The notes below the pieces were generated by a model, which was given only the letters and a program-made list of their open reading frames with translations, was not told the origin of the DNA and searched no databases. Below are positions 63,166 to 64,000 of a DNA stretch of 64,000 bases, in pieces (within the stretch, counting starts at the first letter, position 1; the number at the start of each line of letters is the position of its first letter). The stretch is from Marisediminitalea lipolytica (GTDB lineage: Bacteria > Pseudomonadota > Gammaproteobacteria > Enterobacterales > Alteromonadaceae). Where the stretch lies: NCBI RefSeq assembly GCF_001758465.1, contig NZ_MJIC01000015.1, positions 186,001 through 250,000 of the forward strand, read 5' to 3'. The position numbers and the translations under genes were made by a program.

Positions 63166-64000
63166 ATGAATATCGTCACGCCAATCCCAACGTCCTTCGC
63201 AATCCCCACTGCGAACCTCAGTGTGGAAGCTGCCCGGCGTGACAACCTCGTAAGAGATACTATCCCCCAGCCCGCCGATGCCAAACAAGGCAGTGCCGAA
63301 CAGGGACTGGGTTCTGAATCTGATAAACTAAAGTCGTCGGTTAAGGGCAACCAGCCGCTTACCTACGAACGTCTGCAAAACAATCAGGGCGGCGCTCAGA
63401 CAGCGGCTGAGTCTGACCAACAGTTTAATAACGCTAACGAAGAAAGTGCGGGTAAAGATGATGCCCGTGATCGTCAGCAGCAACAGTCTGAGCAGCGTCA
63501 GATTGATATGTTGCAGCAGCGCGATCAGGAAGTCAGAGCGCATGAACAGGCCCATGCCAGTATCGGCGGTCAGTACGCTGGCTCGCCGCAGTACGAATTT
63601 CAGCGCGGACCCGATGGTCAGCGTTATGCCGTGGAAGGCCAGGTATCCATAGACGTATCTACCGAGAATACACCGCAGCAGACGATTCGTAAAATGCAGC
63701 AGGTGCGCGCCGCAGCACTGGCACCCGCTGAGCCTTCCCCGCAGGATTTACAGGTGGCGGCAGAAGCTTCGCGGATTGCGTTTGAAGCCCGAAATAAGCT
63801 GGCGGATGAGCGCAGTGAAGCGACTGCTGCGCCAGCAGATGAGGCGCAAACGAGCACCGCGCGGGTACAGGTGCCAACCCTCGAAGAAATTGTGGCAAAT
63901 AATCAGCCACAAATCCCTACCCGTAAACTGGATGAACTGGCGGTAGAAGATGACGACCGCTACAGCCAAAGCAGTGGCCGCCGCTCGCTGCAAATCGATA
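63166..64000 (+). CDS. SprA-related putative metalloprotease (5' part)
   Basis: Open frame of 278 codons running off the window end. A polar, Gln-rich N-terminal half (about 1-118) leads into VRAHEQAHASIGGQYAGSP with a zinc-protease-like H126-E-x-x-H130, then YEFQRGPDGQRYAVEGQVSIDVS, the signature of the SprA-related putative metalloprotease family. Then a charged helical region. No signal peptide is evident. Partial at the 3' end because of the window edge. Catalytic activity in the family has not been shown to my knowledge. Confidence 0.78.
   Translation, partial: MNIVTPIPTSFAIPTANLSVEAARRDNLVRDTIPQPADAKQGSAEQGLGSESDKLKSSVKGNQPLTYERLQNNQGGAQTAAESDQQFNNANEESAGKDDARDRQQQQSEQRQIDMLQQRDQEVRAHEQAHASIGGQYAGSPQYEFQRGPDGQRYAVEGQVSIDVSTENTPQQTIRKMQQVRAAALAPAEPSPQDLQVAAEASRIAFEARNKLADERSEATAAPADEAQTSTARVQVPTLEEIVANNQPQIPTRKLDELAVEDDDRYSQSSGRRSLQID

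Noticed and set aside
1..64000. CRISPR array, prophage, transposon or tRNA-linked integration site
   Set aside because: No regularly spaced repeats, transposase, integrase, phage genes, or tRNA-like cloverleaf were found on either strand.

Overview
The window reads as chromosome of a Gammaproteobacterium of the Alteromonadales type (Alteromonadaceae-like). This is inferred from the cytochrome c oxidase cluster layout (coxB-coxA-ctaG-coxC-surf1-ctaA-ctaB-sco), a lexA with a CTG-N10-CAG box, plsB, nfuA and bioH close to their E. coli forms, abundant TonB/lipoprotein/outer-membrane genes, and roughly 50% GC. I see no tRNA, rRNA, CRISPR array, insertion sequence or prophage. Species cannot be named from sequence alone.

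Layout. 0-10.6 kb: ordinary genes (NhaC antiporter, a LruC-domain protein with its lipoprotein partner, an M28 peptidase, a small outer-membrane barrel, wbuC, plsB, DUF2177, tpm). 10.7-27.1 kb: a catabolic island for indole-3-acetic acid (iac). The amidase-iacABICDEF-tautomerase-iacG operon is on the plus strand, a MarR regulator (iacR-like) and an aromatic-acid MFS transporter lie beside it, and a minus-strand TonB receptor, PQQ alcohol dehydrogenase and aldehyde dehydrogenase unit lies next to them. Four related 8-4-8 inverted repeats sit before the receptor, the transporter, the regulator and the iac operon, so the island looks like one regulon. The dehydrogenase pair could feed indole-3-ethanol or indole-3-acetaldehyde into indole-3-acetate.

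27.2-36.9 kb: a PmrA/QseB-type two-component system transcribed with a cysteine-less cupredoxin, an FTR1-like permease with a degenerate iron motif, and a predicted outer-membrane protein. 1.5 kb further on is a translationally coupled five-gene operon: thermostable-hemolysin-family protein, AMP-dependent acyl ligase, heme-oxygenase-like diiron oxidase, SDR, and a secreted TPR-like protein. Both operons have the same direct-repeat box (CTTAAG-N5-CTTAAK) with the same 10-bp spacing to a -10 hexamer, so the two-component system probably controls both. This is the best candidate here for an undescribed pathway.

37-45 kb: small lipoproteins and membrane proteins, a sensor kinase, and a methionine synthase pair (MesD-like core MetE with its DUF1852 partner MesX) preceded by a MetR-like site. 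45-55 kb: lexA and the cytochrome c oxidase and heme A biosynthesis cluster. 55-64 kb: polysaccharide deacetylase, a MATE exporter, nfuA, an M14 peptidase, comF, bioH, and the start of a SprA-related putative metalloprotease gene that runs off the window end.
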